The translations under genes were made by a program, and so were the position numbers. Below, piece by piece: positions 42,801 through 50,990 of a stretch of 64,000 nucleotides of DNA; the stretch's first letter is position 1, and every line of letters starts with the position of its first letter. The stretch covers positions 310,001 through 374,000 of the forward strand of contig CAMYZE010000001.1 of NCBI GenBank assembly GCA_947303805.1. Reading direction: 5' to 3'. The DNA comes from an uncultured Clostridia bacterium (lineage in GTDB: Bacteria > Bacillota > Clostridia > Lachnospirales > Lachnospiraceae). The notes beneath the pieces are model-generated. The model saw only the letters and a program-made list of their open reading frames with translations. It ran no database searches and was not told the DNA's origin.

Positions 42801-42943
42801 CAGATTGGAGCTTAAAAATTGCAACTCAAGCAAATATGAGAATAAAAATAAAAGAATGTCTTAAAAAATATGGATATCCACCAGAATATAGAGATGCTGC
42901 AATTGGTGATGTAATTGAGCAGGCGCGATATATGATGATATAA
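39842..42943 (+). CDS. hsdR: type I restriction endonuclease subunit HsdR
   Basis: 1033 aa motor-nuclease. The N-terminal nuclease domain has IPDVVIYINGIPMVVMELKS (D ... E-x-K). The helicase motifs are FWHTQGSGKSFSMVM (Walker A), VLTDEAHRSHYG (DEAH box), LGFTGTPVSN and, later, WLTGFDVPDLDTMYF and MQAIARVNRVYPGK. The C-terminal helical region assembles with HsdM and HsdS. Size is normal and no frameshift is seen, so the system looks intact. Gene order M-S-R with six inserted reading units is unusual. Confidence 0.96.
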   Translation: MKYESLVEETIISYVKRLDYELVDGEDMWLQNRQLDEFINEELLLDCLSRINKTNDTEILDEVLRKIKNIDNPSLFEKNKQFHKYLIEGITIDSKKYKINPTIKLIDFDNPKNNVFQVVHQVHYKEGSLSQVRIPDVVIYINGIPMVVMELKSFDVDNEGATLDNAFAQLGGASENDGYRKDIPTLFIYNAMLVISDGVTTKYGTLTSKINRYNEWKSTHGEKGYDDNFAFKLECNIIGFFEHKTFLDILQNNLFFISDKNDKPVKILTQYHQYFGVIKAEESIVNNKKPKGSGKAGIFWHTQGSGKSFSMVMLTQRLLKNEKLNVPTIVVLTDRIDLDDQLYKTFLSAKEFLRCEPTIVESREDLLNKLPSFKQGGVLFTTIGKFDKENLPKNERDNIIVLTDEAHRSHYGLYEKVSYEKNDKTNEYEAVFKYGIEKYIREALPNATFLGFTGTPVSNKDKQTSDVYGDVIDIYDMTQSIIDGSTVKLYYEARLAKIWANDKVLDQIDEYYKDIEENEKASKEAVDKSKAEMSKIKVILEDDSLIDLLAHDILAHYEERKNILNGKAMIVCQTRVAAVKLFKRIIELKNEYKDKIILVVTESNKDTEEMRELFGDSKHRKELGEEFKKDNSKYKIAIVVDMWLTGFDVPDLDTMYFIKKLKSYNLMQAIARVNRVYPGKSSGLIVDYIGLNKALDAALSEYTDRDRRENCQDIKKEIYNILREKLSILNEWFIKIDKDKFDSCESAERFKAIQEGVEFILSDKNREEVFLKDLSINIKQAFAACGGMATEEEKNDTIYYLAIRSYILKLRMGAAPVSIQEMNEHVKELLADAIQGDEVKLLGKNDESINVIELLTKEKMDALRKSNPPHVFIEIVKKLLERAITESRKNNYFKSQEYSKRLRKILEKYNDRDAEFTADVTIAGLVDFASELVSDEKKANELGITGRERAFYDALVRDKSAKELMSDETLKLIALELKDIVEEYAKTDWSLKIATQANMRIKIKECLKKYGYPPEYRDAAIGDVIEQARYMMI

Positions 42944-42944
42944 T

Positions 42945-42975
42945 AAAAAACCAGCGATTAACACGCTGGTTTTTA
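42945..42975. terminator. bidirectional terminator between hsdR and ppdK
   Basis: Stem AAAAACCAGCG / CGCTGGTTTTT with an ATTAACA loop. It serves both converging genes. Confidence 0.92.
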
Positions 42976-42978
42976 TTT

Positions 42979-42993
42979 GGGTTCGCCCCTACA
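42979..42993 (-). repeat. half-copy of the dispersed repeat after ppdK
   Basis: On the minus strand TGTAGGGGCGAACCC, starting at the base after the ppdK stop codon. The right arm is shortened. Confidence 0.6.
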
Positions 42994-45837
42994 TTATTTC
43001 TTCTTAGCCTTTTTTACGGCTTTTTTTATTGCTTTCTTTGCTTTTGCTTTAGCCTTTGCTGCACTTGCTTTAGCTTTTTTAACAGTTTTTTTAGCAACGA
43101 CTTTAGCTTTCTTAACTGCTTTCTTTGCACTAGCCTTGGCTTTTTTAGTAACTTTCTTAGCCTTTTTCTCAGCTTTTGCTACAGCCTTCTTAACTTTTCC
43201 TTTTACAGTGTTATCTTCTGCGATAGCAGCTTGAGCAGCAGCGAGTCTTGCTATAGGAACTCTGAAAGGTGAGCAAGATACATAGTCAAGACCAATCTTA
43301 TGGCAGAACTCTACAGATGATGGGTCACCGCCGTGCTCGCCACAGATACCAAGGTGTAAATCTTTATTAGTTGATTTACCTTTCTCAACAGCCATCTTCA
43401 TAAGAGCACCAACACCAACTTGGTCGAGTTTTGCAAATGGGTCATTTTCAAAAATCTTTTTGTCATAATATGCATCAAGGAACTTACCTGCATCATCACG
43501 AGAGAATCCAAATGTCATTTGAGTTAAGTCATTTGTTCCGAAACTGAAGAATGCAGCCTCTTTTGCGATTTCATCGGCTGTAAGAGCAGCACGAGGAATT
43601 TCTATCATAGTTCCCACTTTATATTTGAGATTTGAATTAGCCTTCTTTATTAATTCATCAGCAGTCTCTACAACTATGTTCTTAACATATTTAAGTTCCT
43701 TAATTTCTCCAACAAGTGGAATCATTATTTCAGGAACGATTTTCCAATTTGGATGTTTCTTAGCTACATTGATAGCTGCCTTTATAACTGCACGAGTTTG
43801 CATAGCTGCGATTTCTGGATAAGTAACTGCAAGACGGCAACCTCTATGTCCCATCATTGGGTTAAACTCTTTAAGTCCATCAATGATTGCTTCAATTTGT
43901 TCTACACTCTTTCCAGTGGTTCTTGCAAGTTTTTCGATGTCAGCTTTCTCCTTTGGTACGAACTCATGAAGAGGTGGGTCAAGGAACCTTATATTAACTG
44001 GATAACCTTCAAGTGCCTCGTAGAGTGCTTCAAAGTCATCTTGTTGCATTGGCTCAATCTTTGCGAGAGCTTTTTCTCTTCCTTCAACAGTATCAGCACA
44101 AATCATTTCTCTAAATGCATCAATTCTATTTCCTTCAAAGAACATATGCTCAGTTCTGCAAAGACCGATACCTTCAGCGCCGAGTTCTCTTGCCTTTTTA
44201 GCATCTCTTGGTGTGTCAGCATTTGTACGAACAGTGAGTCTACGATATTTGTCAGCCCACTTCATTATCTTTCCGAATTCGCCTGCGATAGAAGCATCTT
44301 GAGTAGGGAGCTTTCCATCATAAATGCATCCGTTAGAACCATCTATAGAAAGTAAATCACCTTCGTGGAAAGTTTTACCACCAAGTGTGAATTCTTTCTT
44401 TGCCTCATTCATAACTATATCAGAACATCCTGATACACAACATTTACCCATACCACGAGCAACAACAGCAGCGTGAGAAGTCATACCACCACGAACTGTG
44501 AGTATACCTTGAGCAGCCTTCATACCTTCTATATCTTCAGGACTTGTCTCAAGACGAACGAGTACTACTTTCTTTCCTTTATTAGCCCACTCTTTAGCAT
44601 CTTCGGCAGTAAATACGATTTGACCAGCAGCAGCTCCTGGACTAGCAGCGAGTGCCTTTCCGATTGGAGGATTTTTCTTTACTGCATCAGAATCAAATGT
44701 AGGGTGGAGAAGAGTGTCAAGGTTTCTTGGGTCTATCATTGCTACAGCTTCTTTCTCAGTTCTCATGCCCTCTGATACTAAGTCACATGCAATCTTAAGT
44801 GCTGCTTTTGCAGTTCTCTTTCCATTACGAGTTTGGAGCATATAGAGTTTCTTATCTTCAATAGTAAACTCCATATCTTGCATATCTCTATAATTCTTTT
44901 CGAGAATACTACATATCTTTGTAAATTGATTATAAACTTCTGGCATTATTTTTTGTAACTCAGCTATAGGTTGTGGAGTTCTAATTCCTGCTACGACGTC
45001 TTCACCTTGAGCATTTAATAAAAACTCACCCATAAGTTTCTTTTCACCAGTTGCTGGGTTTCTTGTAAATGCAACACCTGTTCCTGAAGTGTTTCCCATG
45101 TTACCAAATGCCATCATCTGTACATTTACAGCAGTTCCCCAGCTATAAGGGATGTCGTTGTCTCTACGATAGACATTTGCTCTTGGGTTATCCCATGAAC
45201 GGAATACGGCTTTTATAGCTTCCATTAATTGGATATTTGGATCATCAGGAAAATCTTTTCCGATAGCTTTTTTATATTCTGATTTAAATTCTTTTGCAAG
45301 TTCTTTTAAATCGTCAGCAGTTAAGTCAACATCTTGCTTAACACCTTTTTTATTTTTCATCTTGTCAATTAATTCTTCAAAATGTTTCTTTCCAACTTCC
45401 ATAACAACATCAGAGAACATTTGAATAAATCTTCTATAACAATCCCAAGCCCATCTTGGATTGCCAGATTTTTTTGCTAGTGTCTCAGTAACAGTTTCAT
45501 TTAATCCAAGATTTAAAATAGTATCCATCATACCTGGCATAGATGCTCTTGCACCAGATCTAACTGAAACTAAAAGCGGATTAGTCTTGTCTCCGAATTT
45601 TTTTCCTGCGAGTTTTTCTAGGTCTTTAACATTTTGCATTATTTGACTCATGATTTCTTTGTTGATAGTTTTCTTGTCTTCATAATATTGAGTACAAGCT
45701 TCTGTAGTGATGGTGAAACCATGTGGCACTGGAAGTCCAAGTCTTGACATCTCAGCGAGGTTTGCACCTTTGCCACCCAAGAGATTTCTCATAGTGGCAT
45801 TTCCTTCTTTAAATTTGTAAACCCATTTTCTAGCCAT
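42994..45837 (-). CDS. ppdK: pyruvate phosphate dikinase with a histone-H1-like Lys/Ala tail
   Basis: 947 aa. It interconverts pyruvate, ATP and Pi with PEP, AMP and PPi. The N-terminal ATP-grasp opens WVYKFKEGNATMRNLLGGKG. The swivelling domain His is in GGMTSHAAVVARGMG. The C-terminal PEP barrel has LHLGICGEHGGDPSSV with the catalytic Cys. The core ends near residue 875 (VPIARLAAAQAAI), the usual length. About 72 further residues are made almost only of K, A and V (34 Lys and 20 Ala by count). The ATG at 45837 has AGGAGG upstream. The tail is unusual for this enzyme. Confidence 0.95.
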   Translation of the reverse strand: MARKWVYKFKEGNATMRNLLGGKGANLAEMSRLGLPVPHGFTITTEACTQYYEDKKTINKEIMSQIMQNVKDLEKLAGKKFGDKTNPLLVSVRSGARASMPGMMDTILNLGLNETVTETLAKKSGNPRWAWDCYRRFIQMFSDVVMEVGKKHFEELIDKMKNKKGVKQDVDLTADDLKELAKEFKSEYKKAIGKDFPDDPNIQLMEAIKAVFRSWDNPRANVYRRDNDIPYSWGTAVNVQMMAFGNMGNTSGTGVAFTRNPATGEKKLMGEFLLNAQGEDVVAGIRTPQPIAELQKIMPEVYNQFTKICSILEKNYRDMQDMEFTIEDKKLYMLQTRNGKRTAKAALKIACDLVSEGMRTEKEAVAMIDPRNLDTLLHPTFDSDAVKKNPPIGKALAASPGAAAGQIVFTAEDAKEWANKGKKVVLVRLETSPEDIEGMKAAQGILTVRGGMTSHAAVVARGMGKCCVSGCSDIVMNEAKKEFTLGGKTFHEGDLLSIDGSNGCIYDGKLPTQDASIAGEFGKIMKWADKYRRLTVRTNADTPRDAKKARELGAEGIGLCRTEHMFFEGNRIDAFREMICADTVEGREKALAKIEPMQQDDFEALYEALEGYPVNIRFLDPPLHEFVPKEKADIEKLARTTGKSVEQIEAIIDGLKEFNPMMGHRGCRLAVTYPEIAAMQTRAVIKAAINVAKKHPNWKIVPEIMIPLVGEIKELKYVKNIVVETADELIKKANSNLKYKVGTMIEIPRAALTADEIAKEAAFFSFGTNDLTQMTFGFSRDDAGKFLDAYYDKKIFENDPFAKLDQVGVGALMKMAVEKGKSTNKDLHLGICGEHGGDPSSVEFCHKIGLDYVSCSPFRVPIARLAAAQAAIAEDNTVKGKVKKAVAKAEKKAKKVTKKAKASAKKAVKKAKVVAKKTVKKAKASAAKAKAKAKKAIKKAVKKAKKK

Positions 45838-46025
45838 ATTCCCTCCTAATTTTTATTGACAATGTAATTTTTTGTGATTATTAAATTGTTTTTTTAAATC
45901 GTTATGTGACAATGACAAAGGATTAAATTGAAGTAATTAATATGTCCATAACTAATTAATTATAGCACTTGTTCAGTTAAAAAAGAATAGTGAATTTTGT
46001 ATAGTTATACTTAATATGCCTTATA

Positions 46026-47417
46026 TTACATACTGATTTTGCCAAATGCCTGTAGTATTGATGCTACAAGTATAATGACAATCAAGATAGGAGCCACATA
46101 TTTTATAACTATTGTAAATAGATTTTTAAGTTTAAACTTCACACCATTTGTCTCTACTTCGTCAATTATAGCTTTAGGTTTTATAACATACCCTACGAAT
46201 ATACAAGTGAAGAATGCAACTATAGGCATAAGCACTGAATTTGACAAAAAGTCAAATAGATCAAGGAACTGCATTCCAAGGAATGTAACCATAGCAAGTG
46301 GTCCATAGCCAAGCGATGCTAAGAGTCCTATTATTATGCATACGAATAAATAGAACACTATTGATGGATTTCTTTTTTGTTTAAACCTATCTTGAATTAT
46401 TGATATACATGTCTCGTATAGTGAAATAGAAGATGTGATTGCTGCAAAAAATACTAAAAAGAAAAACATAATTGCAATTATTCTTCCTGCTTTCATAGTC
46501 GCAAAAAGTTGTGGAAGAATTATAAACATAAGACTTGGACCAGCTTTTAAATTTTCTGGTGAACCACATGCAAATATTGCTGGGATAATTGCAAGTCCTG
46601 CTAAGAATGCTATTACAGTGTCAAATATTTCGATTTGCCATACAGAAGTCTCAATATTAATATCTTTCTTCATATATGATCCATAAGTAATCATTATTCC
46701 CATAGCAAGTGATAAAGAGTAAAAAAGCTGAGTCATTGCAGAGAGAATAGTTTTAACTGAAAGATCTTTCATATTTGGTTTTAGATAATACTTAATTCCA
46801 TCTACCGCACCAGGAAGAGTACAACTATAGATTGCAACTATCGCTACAAGAACCACGAGTATAGGCATAAGAATCTTACTAGATTTTTCGATTCCACTCT
46901 CGACACCTATAGCAATTACAAATATTGTTGCACCTAAAAATAACAAGAACCACATAATTGGTTCAGTTGGTGATGTTATAACTTGTTCAAATAAAGTCAA
47001 CCCAGCTTCATTTGTTGCTGCTACTTGACTAGCTGGCATAGTGATGTATGACCACAAGAACTTTAGCACCCATCCACCGATTACACAGTAGTAAGGAGTG
47101 ATTATTATTGGGACAAGTGATGCGAGAACTCCTACAAATGAATATTCAGCTTTTAGTTTGTCAAATGCGCCTATTGCACTAAGCCTTGTTTTTCTCCCGA
47201 TTCCTATCTCGGCAACCATAAGCGTGAATCCAAATGTTACTGCAAGAATCACATATAAAAGTAAAAACATTCCGCCACCATATTTTGCAGCGCAATAAGG
47301 AAATCTCCATAGATTTCCAAGTCCTACTGCTGAACCTGCGGCAGCAAGTACAAATCCTAGTTTGCTTGTAAAACTACTTCTATTATTAGAATGAGTTAAA
47401 CTATTTTTTTCTGACAT
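46026..47417 (-). CDS. neurotransmitter:sodium symporter (NSS) family transporter
   Basis: 463 aa LeuT-fold Na+-dependent transporter, probably for an amino acid or related solute. SKLGFVLAAAGSAVGLGNLWRFPY is given here as FVLAAAGSAVGLGNLWRFPY, the TM1 signature with the unwound Na+ and substrate site. About 11-12 membrane segments are visible. Start set at 47417 because AAGGAGG lies 6 nt before it; the in-frame TTG at 47441 is inside the dispersed repeat. That repeat directly abuts the ribosome binding site. Confidence 0.92.
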   Translation of the reverse strand: MSEKNSLTHSNNRSSFTSKLGFVLAAAGSAVGLGNLWRFPYCAAKYGGGMFLLLYVILAVTFGFTLMVAEIGIGRKTRLSAIGAFDKLKAEYSFVGVLASLVPIIITPYYCVIGGWVLKFLWSYITMPASQVAATNEAGLTLFEQVITSPTEPIMWFLLFLGATIFVIAIGVESGIEKSSKILMPILVVLVAIVAIYSCTLPGAVDGIKYYLKPNMKDLSVKTILSAMTQLFYSLSLAMGIMITYGSYMKKDINIETSVWQIEIFDTVIAFLAGLAIIPAIFACGSPENLKAGPSLMFIILPQLFATMKAGRIIAIMFFFLVFFAAITSSISLYETCISIIQDRFKQKRNPSIVFYLFVCIIIGLLASLGYGPLAMVTFLGMQFLDLFDFLSNSVLMPIVAFFTCIFVGYVIKPKAIIDEVETNGVKFKLKNLFTIVIKYVAPILIVIILVASILQAFGKISM

Positions 47418-47724
47418 AAATACCTCCTTTTGGGCTCGCAAGCATCGCCCTTACATTCATTATAATACTAAAAAAGCAGGAATATATCAATTAAAAATAG
47501 CCCATTATAATTGTAATTTGGTGGGTAATTTTATTTTGTTAATAAAATAAAAAGTCTTGAAAATCCATTAAAATATCAGTATTTGTACTCTATATGTGGT
47601 TAATAACCTTTTATAGTATCTATTATTTAGTCTCTGGCTAAACTATTATTCATAAAAATGTGATATGTCTAAACTTGTGTTTATTACAAAATGATTTCAT
47701 TTGATCTTGGAACAAGGAGGTTCT
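47418..47724. other. 307-nt divergent intergenic region (NSS transporter / Tad operon)
   Basis: No gene. It contains the dispersed repeat (47431-47455), an all-AT hairpin TTTTATTTT/AAAATAAAA (47529-47552) and, at its end, the AAGGAGG site of the first Tad gene. No convincing -35/-10 pair for the pilus operon was found. Confidence 0.6.
47431..47455 (-). repeat. dispersed hairpin repeat directly before the NSS ribosome binding site
   Basis: On the minus strand TGTAAGGGCGATGCTTGCGA followed by GCCCA, then AAAGGAGG. Outer stem GGGC/GCCC and inner GC/GC are intact. Same placement relative to a binding site as the copy at 30545-30570. Confidence 0.82.
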
Positions 47725-48132
47725 ATGTCGGTTGTCCGCTGCAACCTAATAACACTAGCTATTATAGGATATTTAGACTTAAAACATAATCGGATTCCAA
47801 ATGCAATTTTGCTGGGGTGGGTTATAACTTTAATATTTTGCTTCTTATTAGTAATTACACCATTTAATCCATATTCGGTGTTTTTGTCTTTGGCAACAGT
47901 TGGCATCTTCTTTCCGTTACGGCGAATAGTTACGTGTTATGCGGGAGATTTCAAGCTATTTGCCGTGTTGATGCTTGCATTGGAACCAAAAGAGTCGTTA
48001 TGCATTTGTTTCCTTTCCATGATTATAAGTCTTATTCCTTTGGCTAGTGGAATCAAGTATGTCCCACTCGGACTAACAACATTTTTTGGATATGTCACAT
48101 TTTTATTATTTAGAATAGGGGAAATTATATGA
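47725..48132 (+). CDS. Tad prepilin peptidase (TadV/CpaA, A24 family)
   Basis: 135 aa aspartic peptidase that trims Flp prepilins. The catalytic aspartates are in YLDLKHNRIPN (D-x-K) and CYAGDFKLF, a form of the GxGD motif. About four membrane segments. The ATG at 47725 follows AAGGAGG at 47714-47720. It is the first gene of the Tad operon and overlaps the next by 4 nt. A second A24-type peptidase is present at 55582. Confidence 0.85.
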   Translation: MSVVRCNLITLAIIGYLDLKHNRIPNAILLGWVITLIFCFLLVITPFNPYSVFLSLATVGIFFPLRRIVTCYAGDFKLFAVLMLALEPKESLCICFLSMIISLIPLASGIKYVPLGLTTFFGYVTFLLFRIGEII

Positions 48133-49046
48133 AAGAAATAATAATTGTTATGGATGTGGATCCAATTTACAGTAAAAAATTTTGCAATCAAGCGAATAAA
48201 CTACTTGGTAAAAAATATAATTTCATAACTTTTAATAATGTTAAGCAGATGAAAAAGTATGCAGAAGATAACAAAGTAGAAGCTCTAGTTACAACTGATC
48301 AGTTTGTCGAAAACTTTGATGAGGTAAAAGCAAAAGAGTTTTATTTGTTAAACGAAAAAGATAAGAAGACGAGGAAGGAAGGAAAGAAAACATATATCTA
48401 TAAGCTCCAAAATGTTAAAGGCATACTTGACGTACTAGATAGTGATATTGGCAAGAAATACGATAAGAATAAGGATAAGTTGAACGAATCCTGTAAACTG
48501 ATTTTGTACTACTCGCCAACATACATTAAGAACAAATTTGAATTAGTAAAAAGAATTGCAAAAGTAATATCTAAAAAGAAAAAAGTTCTCATAGTAGACT
48601 TTGATGAGTTTGACAATTATAAGGGTATGGTTGGTTTATCAAATATTATTTTTGATTATAAAGAGTCACTTCTTGATAAAGAAAGACTAATGAAGGAAAT
48701 AACCACAGAAAAGGAACAGGATTTTATAAAATCAGTAACTTATCCAGAAGATTTTAATGTAATATCGAATATTGATTTAGCAAATATTGTAAATGAAATA
48801 ACAAAGCTAAATTATGATTATATATTTGTAAATGCTGACATGTCATTTGTGAAGTGCCAGTATATATTAAACGATGCTGATTTAATGGTCCTAATTAGAG
48901 GAAAGGATAATACTAAGAGTGACAAGTTTAAATCTTACTTAAAAAATGAGAATCAAATAGATATAAAGAAGGTAACAATCTTAGATATGGAAAAACTTGA
49001 TAAGGCATATTTATCAGCATTTTGCAAACAGTGTTTTAAGGATTGA
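48129..49046 (+). CDS. TadZ/CpaE-like pilus assembly protein (degenerate MinD-type ATPase)
   Basis: 305 aa. The layout is a receiver-like N-terminal domain (about 1-100), then a MinD/ParA-like fold (about 125-305) with VLIVDFDEFDNYKG and YDYIFVNADMSF. The P-loop position reads LYYSPTYIKNKFE, lacking the GKGGxGKT lysines, so ATP hydrolysis is doubtful. TadZ localises the pilus machine at the pole in other bacteria. Its position between the peptidase and TadA supports the assignment. Confidence 0.7.
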   Translation: MKEIIIVMDVDPIYSKKFCNQANKLLGKKYNFITFNNVKQMKKYAEDNKVEALVTTDQFVENFDEVKAKEFYLLNEKDKKTRKEGKKTYIYKLQNVKGILDVLDSDIGKKYDKNKDKLNESCKLILYYSPTYIKNKFELVKRIAKVISKKKKVLIVDFDEFDNYKGMVGLSNIIFDYKESLLDKERLMKEITTEKEQDFIKSVTYPEDFNVISNIDLANIVNEITKLNYDYIFVNADMSFVKCQYILNDADLMVLIRGKDNTKSDKFKSYLKNENQIDIKKVTILDMEKLDKAYLSAFCKQCFKD

Positions 49047-49051
49047 TTGTG

Positions 49052-50224
49052 ATGAACAATGAAAACTATAAAAATGATATAAAGAAACAACTTATAGATG
49101 AACTTTCTGACACTTTAAACTTAGATGATAGAGAAATACTTAATGTAATAGATGACAAGATTGAGTATATAGAGAGGAACGAGGCGCCTTTAAAATTAAA
49201 AGAGAAAATATCTTTAAGGAAAAGTGTATATGATAGCCTTAAGAATTATGACATACTTACTGAACTTCTCGATGACAAAAATGTAAATGAAATAATGATT
49301 AACTCCTACGATGAGATATTCATTGACAGAAATGGTAAGTATCAGAGATGGGATAAGAAATTTGAATCTAAAGAACAACTTGAAAATATAATTCAGCAGA
49401 TAGTCGGAAAGATTAACCGTATTGTAAATGTATCAAATCCAATAGTAGATGCAAGACTTCTAGATGGCTCAAGAGTTCACATCGTTTTGCCGCCTATTGC
49501 CATAAAGGGTGCCACTGTGACTATAAGGAAGTTTCCGGAAAGAATAACTATGAAAAAGCTGATTGAGTATGGCTCTATAAATATCGAAACTGCTAAATTT
49601 TTGGAAAAGTTGGTAAAGAGCGGTTACAACATTTTTATATCTGGTGGCACTGGATCCGGAAAGACTACTTTCTTAAATGCTCTTTCTGAGTTTATTCCTA
49701 AGGATGAACGAGTGATAACTATTGAAGATAGCGCCGAGTTAAATATTTCCCATGTAAATAATCTCGTTTCACTTGAGACTAGGGACAAAAATGTCGAAGG
49801 TGAAGGTGAGATAAATATGCAAATGCTTATAAGGGCAGCACTCCGTATGAACCCAGATAGGATAGTCGTGGGAGAAGTGAGGGGAAAAGAGGCGTTGGAT
49901 ATGCTACAGGCAATGAATACTGGGCACGACGGATCACTGTCGACTGGGCATGCAAATAGTTGTTTTGATATGTTGTCTCGTCTAGAAACAATGGTTTTAA
50001 TGGCCGAAAACTTACCTTTGCTTGCCATAAGACAACAAATATCTAGTAGCATAGACATACTTGTACACTTAGCAAAACTTAAAGATAAACGAAGGGTAGT
50101 ATATGAAATATCAGAACTTCTTGAACTTGATAACGAAAAATATAAGACAAATAAACTTTACGAATTTGATGGAACAAATCTCGTCAAATGTGGAACACTT
50201 AAAAATCAAAGAAAACTTGATTAG
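49052..50224 (+). CDS. tadA: Tad secretion ATPase TadA/CpaF
   Basis: 390 aa type II/IV secretion ATPase that powers Flp pilus assembly. Walker A is ISGGTGSGKTTFLNAL, the Asp box is VITIEDSAELNI, Walker B lies in PDRIVVGEVRGKEALDML and the His box is GHDGSLSTGHANS. The start is placed at the ATG at 49052, 9 nt after AAGGA, rather than the TTG at 49043. The end overlaps the tadB-like frame. Confidence 0.93.
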   Translation: MNNENYKNDIKKQLIDELSDTLNLDDREILNVIDDKIEYIERNEAPLKLKEKISLRKSVYDSLKNYDILTELLDDKNVNEIMINSYDEIFIDRNGKYQRWDKKFESKEQLENIIQQIVGKINRIVNVSNPIVDARLLDGSRVHIVLPPIAIKGATVTIRKFPERITMKKLIEYGSINIETAKFLEKLVKSGYNIFISGGTGSGKTTFLNALSEFIPKDERVITIEDSAELNISHVNNLVSLETRDKNVEGEGEINMQMLIRAALRMNPDRIVVGEVRGKEALDMLQAMNTGHDGSLSTGHANSCFDMLSRLETMVLMAENLPLLAIRQQISSSIDILVHLAKLKDKRRVVYEISELLELDNEKYKTNKLYEFDGTNLVKCGTLKNQRKLD

Positions 50225-50960
50225 CGATTACGATGTATATTATTTATCTATGGAAGACTTAATTACAAGTGCTTTGAATGTGGCACTCTATATAGTGTTG
50301 ATATGTGTTGCATTTTACGATAGCAAAGTACTGCTTATATTACTTTTGCCATTATCATTTGTAATACCATTTTTTGAAAAGAATATGTTTATAAAGAAGA
50401 GAAAGGATAAGTTGTTAAATGAATTCAAGGATTTTCTTAGAGTTTTAAAAACATTTCTTGAAGCATCATATTCGGTAGAAAATGCATTTGTATTATCAGC
50501 AAAAGAATTGTCAATGCTTCATGGAAATGATTCGATGATAGTGAAAGAGATAAAAAGTATGGTATCGCAAATAAAAATAAATAAACCCATAGATGTAGTA
50601 TTTAAAAAATTTGCCATGAAGACACATATAGAAGATATTATTGACTTCTCAGAAGTATTTATAATTTCAAAACTTCATGGTGGAAACATTAGCAAGATAA
50701 TAGGGAACACAATAAATGTTATTAATGACAAAATTGAAGTAAAGATAGAGATTGATACCGTTACGGCTTCAAAAAGATATGAACAGAAGCTTATGAATCT
50801 TTTGCCTTTTCTTATAATTATATATATGAACATCTCATCAGCATCGTTTTTGAGACCACTTTATATCACGGTTACAGGAAGGTTACTTATGACATTTGCA
50901 TTAGTTGTATATTATTTTTCGGTAAAGATTTCTAAAAAAATATTAGAAATTGAAGTTTAA
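50103..50960 (+). CDS. TadB-like type II secretion F-domain membrane protein
   Basis: 285 aa platform protein of the pilus machine. Hydrophobic segments near residues 58-75 and 80-95, a cytoplasmic F domain (about 105-230) with FKDFLRVLKTFLEASYSVENAF, and two C-terminal segments (LLPFLIIIYMNI, LLMTFALVVYYF). The start at 50103 has GAAGGG upstream but overlaps tadA by 122 nt. An ATG at 50169 would reduce the overlap but lacks a binding site. The true start is uncertain. Confidence 0.82.
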   Translation: MKYQNFLNLITKNIRQINFTNLMEQISSNVEHLKIKENLISDYDVYYLSMEDLITSALNVALYIVLICVAFYDSKVLLILLLPLSFVIPFFEKNMFIKKRKDKLLNEFKDFLRVLKTFLEASYSVENAFVLSAKELSMLHGNDSMIVKEIKSMVSQIKINKPIDVVFKKFAMKTHIEDIIDFSEVFIISKLHGGNISKIIGNTINVINDKIEVKIEIDTVTASKRYEQKLMNLLPFLIIIYMNISSASFLRPLYITVTGRLLMTFALVVYYFSVKISKKILEIEV

Positions 50961-50990
50961 TATCCTCTTCCCACATCCATATTAACTACC

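Noticed and set aside
42977..43234. Hydrophobic + strand reading frame opposite the ppdK tail
   Set aside because: It is the antisense of Lys/Ala codons, which read as Phe/Leu/Ala. Long antisense frames are expected there, and it has no ribosome binding site.
43753..44355. Plus-strand frames opposite ppdK
   Set aside because: Antisense shadows of a highly conserved enzyme gene; the compositions are unlike proteins of this genome.
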